Source: an uncultured Lachnospiraceae bacterium (GTDB taxonomy: Bacteria > Bacillota > Clostridia > Lachnospirales > Lachnospiraceae). From it: DNA of 64,000 nt. The stretch's first letter is position 1. Every line of letters begins with the position of its first letter. Positions 53,101 through 60,472 of this stretch are shown one piece after another. The notes beneath the pieces were generated by a model. That model ran no database searches. It saw only the letters and a program-made list of their open reading frames with translations, and was not told the DNA's origin. Where the stretch lies: the NCBI GenBank assembly GCA_910578825.1, contig CAJTSB010000012.1, positions 19,758-83,757 on the forward strand, in the 5' to 3' direction. Made by a program: the position numbers and the translations under genes.

Positions 53101-54364
53101 CTGCAATCGCACCGCCGTTGCCAGATATGCAATTAACAATTTTTCCATCATTTATGGTCACTGTTCCCCTGCTGTAAATTGCGCCGCCTTCACCCGCGCC
53201 AGCTGTAACGCAATTTTGAATTATACTTCCCGCATTCATTGTAACGCTTGATTTAAAATCTATTTCCATCATTGATTTAGCTGAGTCCAGGGAGGCTCCA
53301 TCCAATGTAATATTCTCCAAAGTCAGGTTTCCCATACCAACGGTGAACATAGCGCTGCCGCTCCCCCTCACAATCTTACCGCCGCCCTTAATGGTGACAT
53401 CTCCCTGAATAGACAACGCCCCCTTTATTGTAAGCGTAACGCCCGGATCCACGATCAGCTCACCGTCCTGCAATGTTCCCGGAACTTCCCAGGTCACATC
53501 CTTACTCACCCTGCCGCAACCCGGCACTGTCGGCGTTTCATCCTCTGACGGCTGTTCCTCCTGAAGTTCCTCCGAACCTCTTGTCTCCATCGCTCTCGCA
53601 GACCGTTCCTTCTTTCTCTGCTGAGAATCCTCTTTTTTGCTGCCCAGCACAACCATCACTTCGATAGTAGGAAGCTCCACGCCTTCTGCCAGGCAATAAT
53701 TTTCCGGAAGTGTCGGTGAAAAGACATAAAGCCCCCGCATATCCTTATTATACGCAGGCGCGCTGTTCCAGGTAACGCCTTCTATAACAACCGTCTCGGA
53801 GGGTCTTTCTTCCGGCTCCGGAACTGGCGCCGGTATATTGTCCGAAGGCGCAGTCTCACCGCCGTCCTCTGGGGGAGCCGGCTCTGATGGCTCCTCGGAA
53901 GGCGCGGGTTCTGTTCCTTCCTGCGAAGGCGCAGATTCTGACCCTTCCTGCAAAGGCGCGGATTCTGTTCCTTCTTCCGTTCCAGTATTTATCATCGTCT
54001 CCGCTGCCTGCGCATTTTGAATTTCTACACTTTCCGGTTCTGCCTTCGGCTCTACCGTTTCCTGCGGCTGCACCTGAGGCGCATCCTCCAGCGGCCGGCA
54101 CACTGCCGTCAGTGTTCCGGGAAGATCCAGTTCCTGCAAATCCGTACCAAGAGGAACACTCTGCTCCCTGATTTCCTGGGAAAGCTCCGGCGCGCTTACA
54201 ATCTCCTGTTTCTGCGCTGCCCAGGCTATATAACCGAAATGTTCTACCGGCAGCGACACTGTCATCATGCACACACAAAGCAGTCCTACCATCAGCCGCC
54301 GTCCGATTGGATGTTTCCGGTATCGCTTTGCCTTCCCTGAATAAGTCTCATATGTCTTTTTCAT
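50165..54364 (-). CDS. Giant sortase-anchored surface protein with beta-helix and InlB-type repeats
   Basis: The ~1,399-residue protein has a basic N-terminus and signal segment (~15-50). It has a Pro/Glu stalk with five 9-residue repeats, a right-handed beta-helix region (~300-560, for example GGAIYSRGTVTINDGKIVNC) and four to five Listeria-Bacteroides (Flg_new/InlB B) repeats (~660-1065). Two Ig-like domains follow. A sorting motif EPKTGE (~1310) is followed by a transmembrane helix, but an 89-residue C-terminal region with a second helix (YPALILISLFLIYYH) comes instead of a short charged tail. The neighbouring class B sortase is the likely processing enzyme. The ATG at 54364 has AGGAG 11 bases upstream. 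Role probably adhesion; ligand unknown. Confidence 0.85.
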   Translation of the reverse strand: MKKTYETYSGKAKRYRKHPIGRRLMVGLLCVCMMTVSLPVEHFGYIAWAAQKQEIVSAPELSQEIREQSVPLGTDLQELDLPGTLTAVCRPLEDAPQVQPQETVEPKAEPESVEIQNAQAAETMINTGTEEGTESAPLQEGSESAPSQEGTEPAPSEEPSEPAPPEDGGETAPSDNIPAPVPEPEERPSETVVIEGVTWNSAPAYNKDMRGLYVFSPTLPENYCLAEGVELPTIEVMVVLGSKKEDSQQRKKERSARAMETRGSEELQEEQPSEDETPTVPGCGRVSKDVTWEVPGTLQDGELIVDPGVTLTIKGALSIQGDVTIKGGGKIVRGSGSAMFTVGMGNLTLENITLDGASLDSAKSMMEIDFKSSVTMNAGSIIQNCVTAGAGEGGAIYSRGTVTINDGKIVNCISGNGGAIAARAGTVTISYAVIENCTAKVRGGGVYVWGAQSVVIKDGIFKNNKSLSNNIDAWTGGGFMCQCSTKVEILGGQFIENTTASHGGAIYHCGCEGTTTDISGGYFQGNTCTYEKYKGSGAIYNSMQYVGNTSLTFSGKVHFVGDGGTESGMDGVYLDKKGDSAILRKSFISDTLSYPINLYLEAEEGRVIAEGVNEYRLLHERDMKKINFVDVGDSGKIWYAVLNKETNEVYISETNPNYAYYVYYISNGAEGTVVDDGRYEINDDVTVQPEGELQKEGHLFAEWNTQADGSGTSYQPGDSFKIQGDTDLFAIFKEYTVFAGSFYSGSAGNVETIDANMSEDWKSGTLTTPQLAEMDGYTAVGWDANPDTYDGEIAAGSDITLTEDASYYGVYEKEVTLSYDANGGETDPSSETKICRANVHEEVSYVVPEFTAADAVERSGYVFAGWNTRQDGTGEPFEAGEDYALDEDTTLYAIWVAGEGTPYRVEHYKQDLEGDGYTRVDADTEYIAGKTGSVVTAEVNPYTGFAQSENPSIGKSTGIVAADGSLVLQIYYDRNVYEITYDLNGGEGTAPQMQTVRYGGLQPEPSEPLRRGYTFKGWYKNPEGLEESYWDFGNTVEGNTDSQKTTLYAKWADETAPVPGEASFGENYKNLMDWVVSRKKLVITVPVTEEGSGLKQADYRLEPEMGEAKEGTAAIRVSRTPAREVNARSGGIAAVMTLHGDTRTGQNVVEITVDGDFKGTIALTCSDNAGNVSVQKVLTADGAGAIVEDNAPDISFTGVKADKVKDQAKVEVDVTDTAGESITAGIASVSYRIDGGKTKAQGEEEFADDMVENYSFDVDIKGEGEHTLQVTAEDNAGNRSVKKTTVKITKKRAAIVQGKQTPSQPKPVGEPKTGEHTFVKIFATLGMIAGFTYLLLYFTSADSGITEHEKEEIISRLVHWAQKGKWRKYPALILISLFLIYYHSIGKSVDVAWKKVYEG
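53840..53974 (-). repeat. Five 27-base tandem repeats in the surface protein stalk
   Basis: The repeats encode EGTESAPLQ, EGSESAPSQ, EGTEPAPSE, EPSEPAPPE and DGGETAPSD. The first three are the most alike at DNA level. Confidence 0.8.
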
Positions 54365-54428
54365 CTTTAACCACACTCCTTGTGAAAACTCCAACATCCT
54401 GTTGGGTAACTCCATACAATCAAAAAGC

Positions 54429-55259
54429 CTAATCCCTTATCCTTTTTGCTACCACTACAAACCTTCCATTTTCCGCATGACTGGAACAGGTAGACAGCGT
54501 AAGAAACGTATCTCCAAATTCCGCCGTAACCCCTGTATCATAAATGGAAAGTTCTCGCACATTATCATAAAAATCCTCAAATTCTTCCTCCGTATCCGCC
54601 TGATAGAACTGATAATATCGAAACCCACTTTCGCCCTCACGCTCTGTTATATCCGTGCGAAACGCCGCCATAACCTGATAAATACGCTCTTCACTTAATG
54701 TTTCAAATGAAATTTCTCCATGTTCTCTGCAAAACGACTCGCTTTCGTATTTATCCAGATCTCCGAACATGGAATCATCTTTCATATGATGTCCATATAT
54801 GATAATGTTTGTCCCCGGAGTAATAACGTCTGCCATGTGTTTCACATACAAACATCCATATTTATCCTCTTCCCTCTCAAAGTTATGATGAAGATAGTAT
54901 TCGTCATCCTCGTTCTGCATTACCGGGTAATCAATCCTGGTACCCTCTATCGTAAGCCAGCCAATCAAGTCATGGTTCTCAGAATAGAGTTCCTTCCATT
55001 TCGCCGATATTTGCATCTCTTCTGCCGCATGCTCCGTCCCGTCTCCTGCTAAGGAGTCGGTTTGTCCGTCCTTTTCCTGCACATTTGCGCTGCCTTTTTC
55101 CCGCAGCCTTCGTAATTCACTTTCCTGTCGCCCATGCAGGATGGACGCACAGCACGACTGCACGACAGGAATCAGACACAGAATCATAATCACAAGCAAA
55201 ATGATTTTCAAAATCCGAACCGTGTTTCTACTCTTCCTGTCTTTGTTAGCATCCATCAT
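54429..55259 (-). CDS. srtB: Class B sortase
   Basis: The 276-residue transpeptidase has an N-terminal membrane helix (~14-36), a linker, and a sortase barrel with His157 (IIIYGHHMKDD), Cys258 (TLSTCSSH) and Arg266 (GRFVVVAKR). The extra helix-rich segment between His and Cys fits class B. It stands directly before the large PKTG-motif protein. Known clostridial class B sortases use (S/N/P)PxTG motifs, which fits EPKTG in that neighbour. Confidence 0.94.
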   Translation of the reverse strand: MMDANKDRKSRNTVRILKIILLVIMILCLIPVVQSCCASILHGRQESELRRLREKGSANVQEKDGQTDSLAGDGTEHAAEEMQISAKWKELYSENHDLIGWLTIEGTRIDYPVMQNEDDEYYLHHNFEREEDKYGCLYVKHMADVITPGTNIIIYGHHMKDDSMFGDLDKYESESFCREHGEISFETLSEERIYQVMAAFRTDITEREGESGFRYYQFYQADTEEEFEDFYDNVRELSIYDTGVTAEFGDTFLTLSTCSSHAENGRFVVVAKRIRD

Positions 55260-55288
55260 CTACGCTCTTTCCATCGCTAATAAGCAAA

Positions 55289-55759
55289 TCAAAAACCTGC
55301 GTCTTCTGTTTTTTCCTGGATTTCTTCTGTTTTTGCAGGAACCTCTACCGCATCCGTATCGGTTTCTGCTGTTTTGTCATCCATCGTTTCCATCTCTTCT
55401 GCAAAAATATCTTCGCATTTGGCGCCGCATTTGCTGCAATAGGACGCATCCGCCTCATTGGCTGCGCCACAGCCTGGACATACCTTCTTACCCTTATTCT
55501 CTGCAATCTGAACTTTCAGCTCTTCAATCTTCTCAAGTGTCTCTCTGATAAGCGAAACCTCCTCAAAAAGCGGCTCCTCATCGTCCTTATGCAGTTCATA
55601 ATACTGCTTTCCGATTTCCAGGTACTGTTTGCGTACAGACTCTTCTCTGCTGCGAATATCCATACGCAGTTTTGCGATCTCCGTCGCGTCTGTCACCTTC
55701 TGTGATACGTCCCTGCCCATTCCTGTAATTGCATCGCCTAACTTCTCAAAAAATTCCAT
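55289..55759 (-). CDS. Zinc-ribbon protein with coiled coil
   Basis: The 156-residue soluble protein begins with a helical segment (MEFFEKLGDAITGMGRDV) and a coiled coil (~25-85). A four-cysteine zinc ribbon (CPGCGAANEADASYCSKCG) and an acidic, Thr/Glu-rich tail follow. It lies 29 bases before srtB and 25 bases after the exchanger gene. I do not recognise a specific function; similar small proteins are common next to envelope genes in Clostridia. Confidence 0.8.
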   Translation of the reverse strand: MEFFEKLGDAITGMGRDVSQKVTDATEIAKLRMDIRSREESVRKQYLEIGKQYYELHKDDEEPLFEEVSLIRETLEKIEELKVQIAENKGKKVCPGCGAANEADASYCSKCGAKCEDIFAEEMETMDDKTAETDTDAVEVPAKTEEIQEKTEDAGF

Positions 55760-55784
55760 GTTCTTCCTCCTTTTGGTTATGATA

Positions 55785-56714
55785 TTATCTTATACAAATA
55801 TATCCCATATACCCTGCATAAAGAGCTACCATAATTGCTCCCTCTGCACGGTTAATCTTCTTCCCTGTCCATGCGAAAATCCACACGACCACGCTCATTC
55901 CAATTAAAATGATGGCATCTGCTATATTCTCCATCAGGACTTCCATCGGACTGATTGTACCTGCAATGCCCAATACCAGCAAAATATTAAAAAGATTGGA
56001 GCCAATCACGTTGCCTATCGCCATATCCGTCTCTCCCTTGCGCGCCGCCACAATCGAAGTGACCAGTTCCGGCAGGGAAGTTCCCATCGCTACAATCGTA
56101 AGCCCAATCAACGTCTGGCTGAGTCCAAAATGCTCCGCAATCGTTGTCGCAGCGTCTACCACGGTATCTCCGCCGACGACAATTGCCGCTATTCCTCCGA
56201 CAATATAGAGCAGACATCGCATTGTTCCTAACGTTTTAATCTCTTCTACATCTTCCTGCGCATTCCGCTCCTTTTTGGCGCTCCTCACCAGCCAGATAAT
56301 AAATGCGGCAAATGCAGCTAACAGAATCAGCCCGTCCGTCCTCTCTATCTTCATTCCCAGATACCCCATGGCTACAAGGGCGATTGCCGCCAAAATCGAG
56401 AGTGGAAATTCCTTTTTTAAACTCTCCGCCTTCACATGCAGCGGGGAAATAACCGAACAGACGCCGCAGACAATCATCAGGTTAAAAATATTGGATCCGA
56501 TTACATTACTGACTGCAACAGCATTGTCTCCCCGAAAAGATGCCGCAATACTGACTGCACACTCCGGCGCACTGGTTCCCATCGCCACCACAGTCAATCC
56601 TATTACCATAGAAGAGACCCTCAGTTTCTTTGCAACGCTCGCGCTGCCCTCCACAAAAAAGTCCGCTCCTTTTATCAACAGTACAAATCCGCCAACTAAC
56701 AATAAATATTCCAA
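55785..56714 (-). CDS. Na+/Ca2+ exchanger family (CaCA, YrbG type)
   Basis: The 309-residue membrane protein has about ten helices in two inverted halves. Both alpha repeats are clear: GTSAPECAVSIAASFRGDN with NVIGSNIFNLM, and GTSLPELVTSIVAARKGE with NVIGSNLFNIL. The acidic residues in GTSxPE bind the cations. It probably extrudes Ca2+ in exchange for Na+ or H+. It is the first gene of the run with the zinc-ribbon protein, sortase and surface protein. Confidence 0.94.
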   Translation of the reverse strand: MEYLLLVGGFVLLIKGADFFVEGSASVAKKLRVSSMVIGLTVVAMGTSAPECAVSIAASFRGDNAVAVSNVIGSNIFNLMIVCGVCSVISPLHVKAESLKKEFPLSILAAIALVAMGYLGMKIERTDGLILLAAFAAFIIWLVRSAKKERNAQEDVEEIKTLGTMRCLLYIVGGIAAIVVGGDTVVDAATTIAEHFGLSQTLIGLTIVAMGTSLPELVTSIVAARKGETDMAIGNVIGSNLFNILLVLGIAGTISPMEVLMENIADAIILIGMSVVVWIFAWTGKKINRAEGAIMVALYAGYMGYICIR

Positions 56715-56848
56715 TTTGTCCTCCTTGTTTTCTGCTTATTTATTGTTTACGCATCAATATTATTAAGCATACCACAAACTTCATGACTTTAAAACAGCTA
56801 TATCGTCAAAATCACAAAAAATATCAACCTCAAATTTCGCCTCCTCCC

Positions 56849-56877
56849 TTGACAAATTGCCTTTTTTCACCTATAAT
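56849..56877 (+). promoter_or_regulatory. Consensus promoter of tyrS
   Basis: TTGACA and TATAAT are separated by 17 bases. The predicted leader is only about 20 bases, so no T-box can be present. Confidence 0.88.
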
Positions 56878-56904
56878 TCACATTCATTACGAGGAGGAAC
56901 GACA

Positions 56905-58122
56905 ATGACATTATATGATGAACTGGTTGCCCGGGGATTGATTGCCCAGGTAACAGATGAAGAAGAGATTAAAGAACTGATAAACAACGGCAAAGCAACC
57001 TTCTACATTGGTTTTGACCCCACGGCAGACAGCCTTCATGTCGGACATTTCATGGCGCTGTGCCTGATGAAACGGCTGCAGATGGCAGGCAACAAGCCAA
57101 TTGCCTTAATCGGCGGCGGTACCGGAATGATTGGAGATCCTTCCGGAAGAACGGATATGCGAAAGATGATGACGCCGGAAACGATTCAGCACAACTGCGA
57201 CTGTTTCAAAGAACAGATGAGCAAATTCATTGATTTTTCTGAAGGAAAAGCGTTGATGGTGAACAATGCTGACTGGCTTATGGATTTGAATTACATTGAA
57301 CTGCTGCGCGAAGTCGGCGCACATTTCTCCGTAAACCGGATGCTGACGGCTGAGTGTTACAAACAGCGTATGGAAAAGGGATTGAGTTTTCTGGAATTCA
57401 ACTACATGATTATGCAGAGTTACGATTTCTACGCATTGTTCCAGAAATACGGCTGTAACATGCAGTTTGGCGGCGACGACCAGTGGAGCAATATGTTGGG
57501 CGGTACAGAACTGATTCGCCGCAAACTCGGCAAAGACGCTTATGCAATGACAATTACCCTCCTTTTGAACTCCGAGGGCAAGAAGATGGGTAAAACACAG
57601 GCTGGCGCTGTCTGGCTTGACCCGAAGAAAACCTCGCCATTTGATTTCTATCAATACTGGCGGAATGTTGCAGACGCAGACGTCTTAAAATGCATCCGTA
57701 TGCTGACCTTCCTTCCCTTAGAGGAAATCGACAAAATGGATGCCTGGGAAGGCGCACAGCTCAACACAGCCAAAGAAATCCTCGCTTATGAACTGACAAA
57801 ACTGGTACACGGAGAGGACGAGGCCGTGAAGGCTCAGGATGCCGCAAAGGCACTGTTTTCCAGTGGAAATGCCGCTGACATGCCCTCTGTCACCCTGACA
57901 GAAGAAGACTTTACAGATGGCTCCATCGATATCCTCTCACTCCTGGTTAAATCCGGTCTTACCCCCTCCCGGTCCGAGGCGCGCCGCGCCGTAGAACAGG
58001 GCGGTGTCTCCATGGACGGAGAGAAGGTAGCCGATATCAGAACAACTTATGATGCAGACGCTTTTGCAGATGGACGCGTTCTCAAAAAAGGTAAGAAAAA
58101 CTTCCGTAAGATATTAAAATAA
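56905..58122 (+). CDS. tyrS: Tyrosyl-tRNA synthetase
   Basis: The 405-residue class I enzyme has the HIGH-type motif (DSLHVGHFMAL), the tyrosine-binding segment (YDFYALFQKYGCNMQFGGDD), KMGKT in place of KMSKS and a C-terminal S4 RNA-binding domain (SRSEARRAVEQGGVSMDG). GGAGG supports the ATG at 56905. It is a single-gene unit between a consensus promoter and a strong terminator. Confidence 0.96.
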   Translation: MTLYDELVARGLIAQVTDEEEIKELINNGKATFYIGFDPTADSLHVGHFMALCLMKRLQMAGNKPIALIGGGTGMIGDPSGRTDMRKMMTPETIQHNCDCFKEQMSKFIDFSEGKALMVNNADWLMDLNYIELLREVGAHFSVNRMLTAECYKQRMEKGLSFLEFNYMIMQSYDFYALFQKYGCNMQFGGDDQWSNMLGGTELIRRKLGKDAYAMTITLLLNSEGKKMGKTQAGAVWLDPKKTSPFDFYQYWRNVADADVLKCIRMLTFLPLEEIDKMDAWEGAQLNTAKEILAYELTKLVHGEDEAVKAQDAAKALFSSGNAADMPSVTLTEEDFTDGSIDILSLLVKSGLTPSRSEARRAVEQGGVSMDGEKVADIRTTYDADAFADGRVLKKGKKNFRKILK

Positions 58123-58128
58123 TCTGTA

Positions 58129-58174
58129 ACGGATGCCCTGTTTCCTATAATGGTTTACCAGGGCATCCGTTTTC
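58129..58174 (+). terminator. Terminator of tyrS
   Basis: A perfect 12-bp stem (ACGGATGCCCTG and complement) with an 18-base loop is followed by TTTTC on the plus strand. Confidence 0.9.
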
Positions 58175-58209
58175 TTAAACTTCTCACATTTCTTCTCTAC
58201 ATCTCTTGG

Positions 58210-60366
58210 CTAAATCTCATACCAGATGATTTCATTTGCTGCAAGACTCAAAGAAAAGCTTTCTCCGTCACCTTTGTATACGGTTGTCTCCTGCGGTTCA
58301 TACGTGTTATTGACCACGCAGAATTTGCTGTTTTCCGGATACGCATGTACCTCTGCGTTATAATTGCTGCTGAACCACTGATGCATCTGTTCTTCCCCAT
58401 GAGCGCTCCACAGAATGGCACGATACAGAAGGCGGCTGTTTTCAAAACTGTACGGCAGACCGCCCACATAGACCGCGCGCCCCTGTCCGAACTCATGGAC
58501 GGCAAGCTGCACTTCCTTTTCCCGCTGGGCGAGAACTTTCGCGCCTTCCAATGCATAGATATTCTTCTGATATTCTCCAAAATCTATCTGACCGCTGCAA
58601 TCCTCGGTTATAAAATGCGCCTGTGTTTCCCAGTTATATTTATCATATCCCAGTGTGAAGCCACGTTCTTCTTCTACGCCAAATACGTTGGCAAGCTGGA
58701 AGAAACGCCCGTTCGCCTGATGCGCGCTGGGCTCTCCCACACCGATGATGCCACCGCCCTCATGGAGAAATCTCTTCACCGCTGTTACAACCTTCTCGTC
58801 GCACCACCATGCGCCTCCGGTGTGTGCCGTATCCGCGCCGCCTACATTGATTAATACGTCAATATCCTTTAATATTTCCGGATGCTCTTTGATATCCTGA
58901 AAACTGATAAATTTCACGTCAAACGGCGCTCCGGACAGTGATTCAATCACCCCTGCATACGAATAATTCTGTTTTTGATACAGCGCATGATGCACCATAT
59001 GGCAGCCCCAGGCACGCATCTTTCCCCAACAGTTCAAAACAGCAACGCGTTTGACACAGTAAGGCACGCAGCCTTTGACATTATCGTAAAGCTCCCGGAA
59101 TTCCCCACAGACGCTTTCCACATACTTCACAAATTCTGGAAAATCCAGCGCAAGTTTCAGGTAACCGCCGTAACCAATGCGGTCAATCGGTTTGCGCAAA
59201 ATCGCGCGCCGTGCCGTTACCCAGTTGACTTTTGCCTCTTTCACCGGGTCGCCGCCTTCACAGAAAGTATCCGGGAAGAAATAGGGCAGCAGCCTGCCTT
59301 CTGTATATTTCACGCCCTCAATATCACTGATGAGCCGCAGTGTAGACCCATTTCCCACGCTGCCGACCACGGCGTCCAGGCCAATCGTAGCAAATTCCTC
59401 CAGAAACGGCTCCGTGCCAATCCAATGGTCGCCCAGAAACATCATGGCTTCCTTGCCGCACTCATGAGTGATATCTACCATTTCCCGGGCAATCTTTGCC
59501 ACCTCCCTGCGTTGAAATGCCTGAAAATCCTGATATTCCTTACTTGGTATCCGATACTGTCCGTTATAGTAACCCTGGTCTATAATATACTCCGGTCGGA
59601 AGGCATAACCGACTTCCCGCTCAAACTGCTCCAGGATAAAGGGACTCACCGATGCGGAATACCCGTACCAGTCTACATATTTCTCCCTGGCCTGTTCGTC
59701 AAAAATCAGCGTAAACTGATGGAAAAACGTTGTAAACCGCAGCACATTTACATACGGATGCTCCTCAATAAACCTGCGCAGGCGTTTCATCGTATAGTCG
59801 TGCGTCTTAGGCTGGCGAACGTCGAACGTAAGCTGATGCTCCACGTCCTGCCAGTCGTTTGTCACTGCATTGTACATATGCACCGGATCCCAGATAATCC
59901 AGGCAAGAAAACTCACCGTGTAATCGTGAAATGGTTCTGCCTGAATCACTACGTTCCCAGTCCCTTCCTCGTAATGCCACCGCTCTGTCGGAACAACTTC
60001 TCCGGTCGTACGGTCTATCACTTCCCACCAGCGCGTGATATCATCCCTGGTATTCGGTTGCAACATATCCGGATACAGACCTTTCATCAGCGGAATCTGC
60101 AATTCTTCTCCCTGCGCCGTATAAAACGGCGTCATCACATACATCTGCTGAATTTCTTCCGGATTTGCCTTCGCCCATTCATTATCTTTTCTGGTTGTGT
60201 AATATGTGGAATAAATTTTAGCGTCCACATCCTTTAGCTCCTGCGGAAAATCCGTTCCATCGCAATCTCTGACTGCGTCAGCGCCCCACTGCTGCATGAG
60301 TTCCAGAGTCTGCGGAATTACGTCTAAATCGGTTGGTATCGTTACCCTGCCTGTTTTACTGCTCAT
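58210..60366 (-). CDS. GH112 phosphorylase (1,3-beta-galactosyl-N-acetylhexosamine phosphorylase type)
   Basis: The 718-residue enzyme would split a beta-galactoside by phosphate to galactose 1-phosphate. The general-acid Asp313 lies in FLGDHWIGTE, at the position reported for bifidobacterial lacto-N-biose phosphorylase. Other family segments are GRVTIPTDLDVIPQT, NEWAKANPEEIQQM and VGGADTAHTGGAWW. Members use lacto-N-biose, galacto-N-biose or galactosyl-rhamnose, which cannot be separated by eye. AAGGAGG supports the start at 60366. No sugar transporter, kinase or epimerase is nearby. Confidence 0.92.
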   Translation of the reverse strand: MSSKTGRVTIPTDLDVIPQTLELMQQWGADAVRDCDGTDFPQELKDVDAKIYSTYYTTRKDNEWAKANPEEIQQMYVMTPFYTAQGEELQIPLMKGLYPDMLQPNTRDDITRWWEVIDRTTGEVVPTERWHYEEGTGNVVIQAEPFHDYTVSFLAWIIWDPVHMYNAVTNDWQDVEHQLTFDVRQPKTHDYTMKRLRRFIEEHPYVNVLRFTTFFHQFTLIFDEQAREKYVDWYGYSASVSPFILEQFEREVGYAFRPEYIIDQGYYNGQYRIPSKEYQDFQAFQRREVAKIAREMVDITHECGKEAMMFLGDHWIGTEPFLEEFATIGLDAVVGSVGNGSTLRLISDIEGVKYTEGRLLPYFFPDTFCEGGDPVKEAKVNWVTARRAILRKPIDRIGYGGYLKLALDFPEFVKYVESVCGEFRELYDNVKGCVPYCVKRVAVLNCWGKMRAWGCHMVHHALYQKQNYSYAGVIESLSGAPFDVKFISFQDIKEHPEILKDIDVLINVGGADTAHTGGAWWCDEKVVTAVKRFLHEGGGIIGVGEPSAHQANGRFFQLANVFGVEEERGFTLGYDKYNWETQAHFITEDCSGQIDFGEYQKNIYALEGAKVLAQREKEVQLAVHEFGQGRAVYVGGLPYSFENSRLLYRAILWSAHGEEQMHQWFSSNYNAEVHAYPENSKFCVVNNTYEPQETTVYKGDGESFSLSLAANEIIWYEI

Positions 60367-60368
60367 AA

Positions 60369-60418
60369 AAAACCCTCCTTTTCCTGTTGCTATTAGCATA
60401 CGAAAAAAGAAGGGTTTT
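60369..60418 (-). terminator. trpB read-through hairpin overlapping the GH112 ribosome site
   Basis: Arms at 60405-60418 and 60369-60382 pair over 14 bp (one G-U) with a 22-base loop and are followed by T's. The 3' arm contains AAAGGAGGG, the GH112 ribosome site. A transcript from trpB would form it; one from the promoter at 60395-60423 would lack the 5' arm. Confidence 0.6.
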
Positions 60419-60423
60419 TACAA
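60395..60423 (-). promoter_or_regulatory. Promoter of the GH112 gene
   Basis: TTGTAA and TATGCT are separated by 17 bases on the minus strand, 29 bases before the ATG. Confidence 0.6.
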
Positions 60424-60472
60424 GAAAAATATCATTTTTTATAAAACATTTGTAACCGTCCATTTCAAACGA

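Noticed and set aside
58975..60237. Plus-strand frame of 420 codons
   Set aside because: It lies opposite the GH112 gene, which has clear family motifs and a ribosome site.
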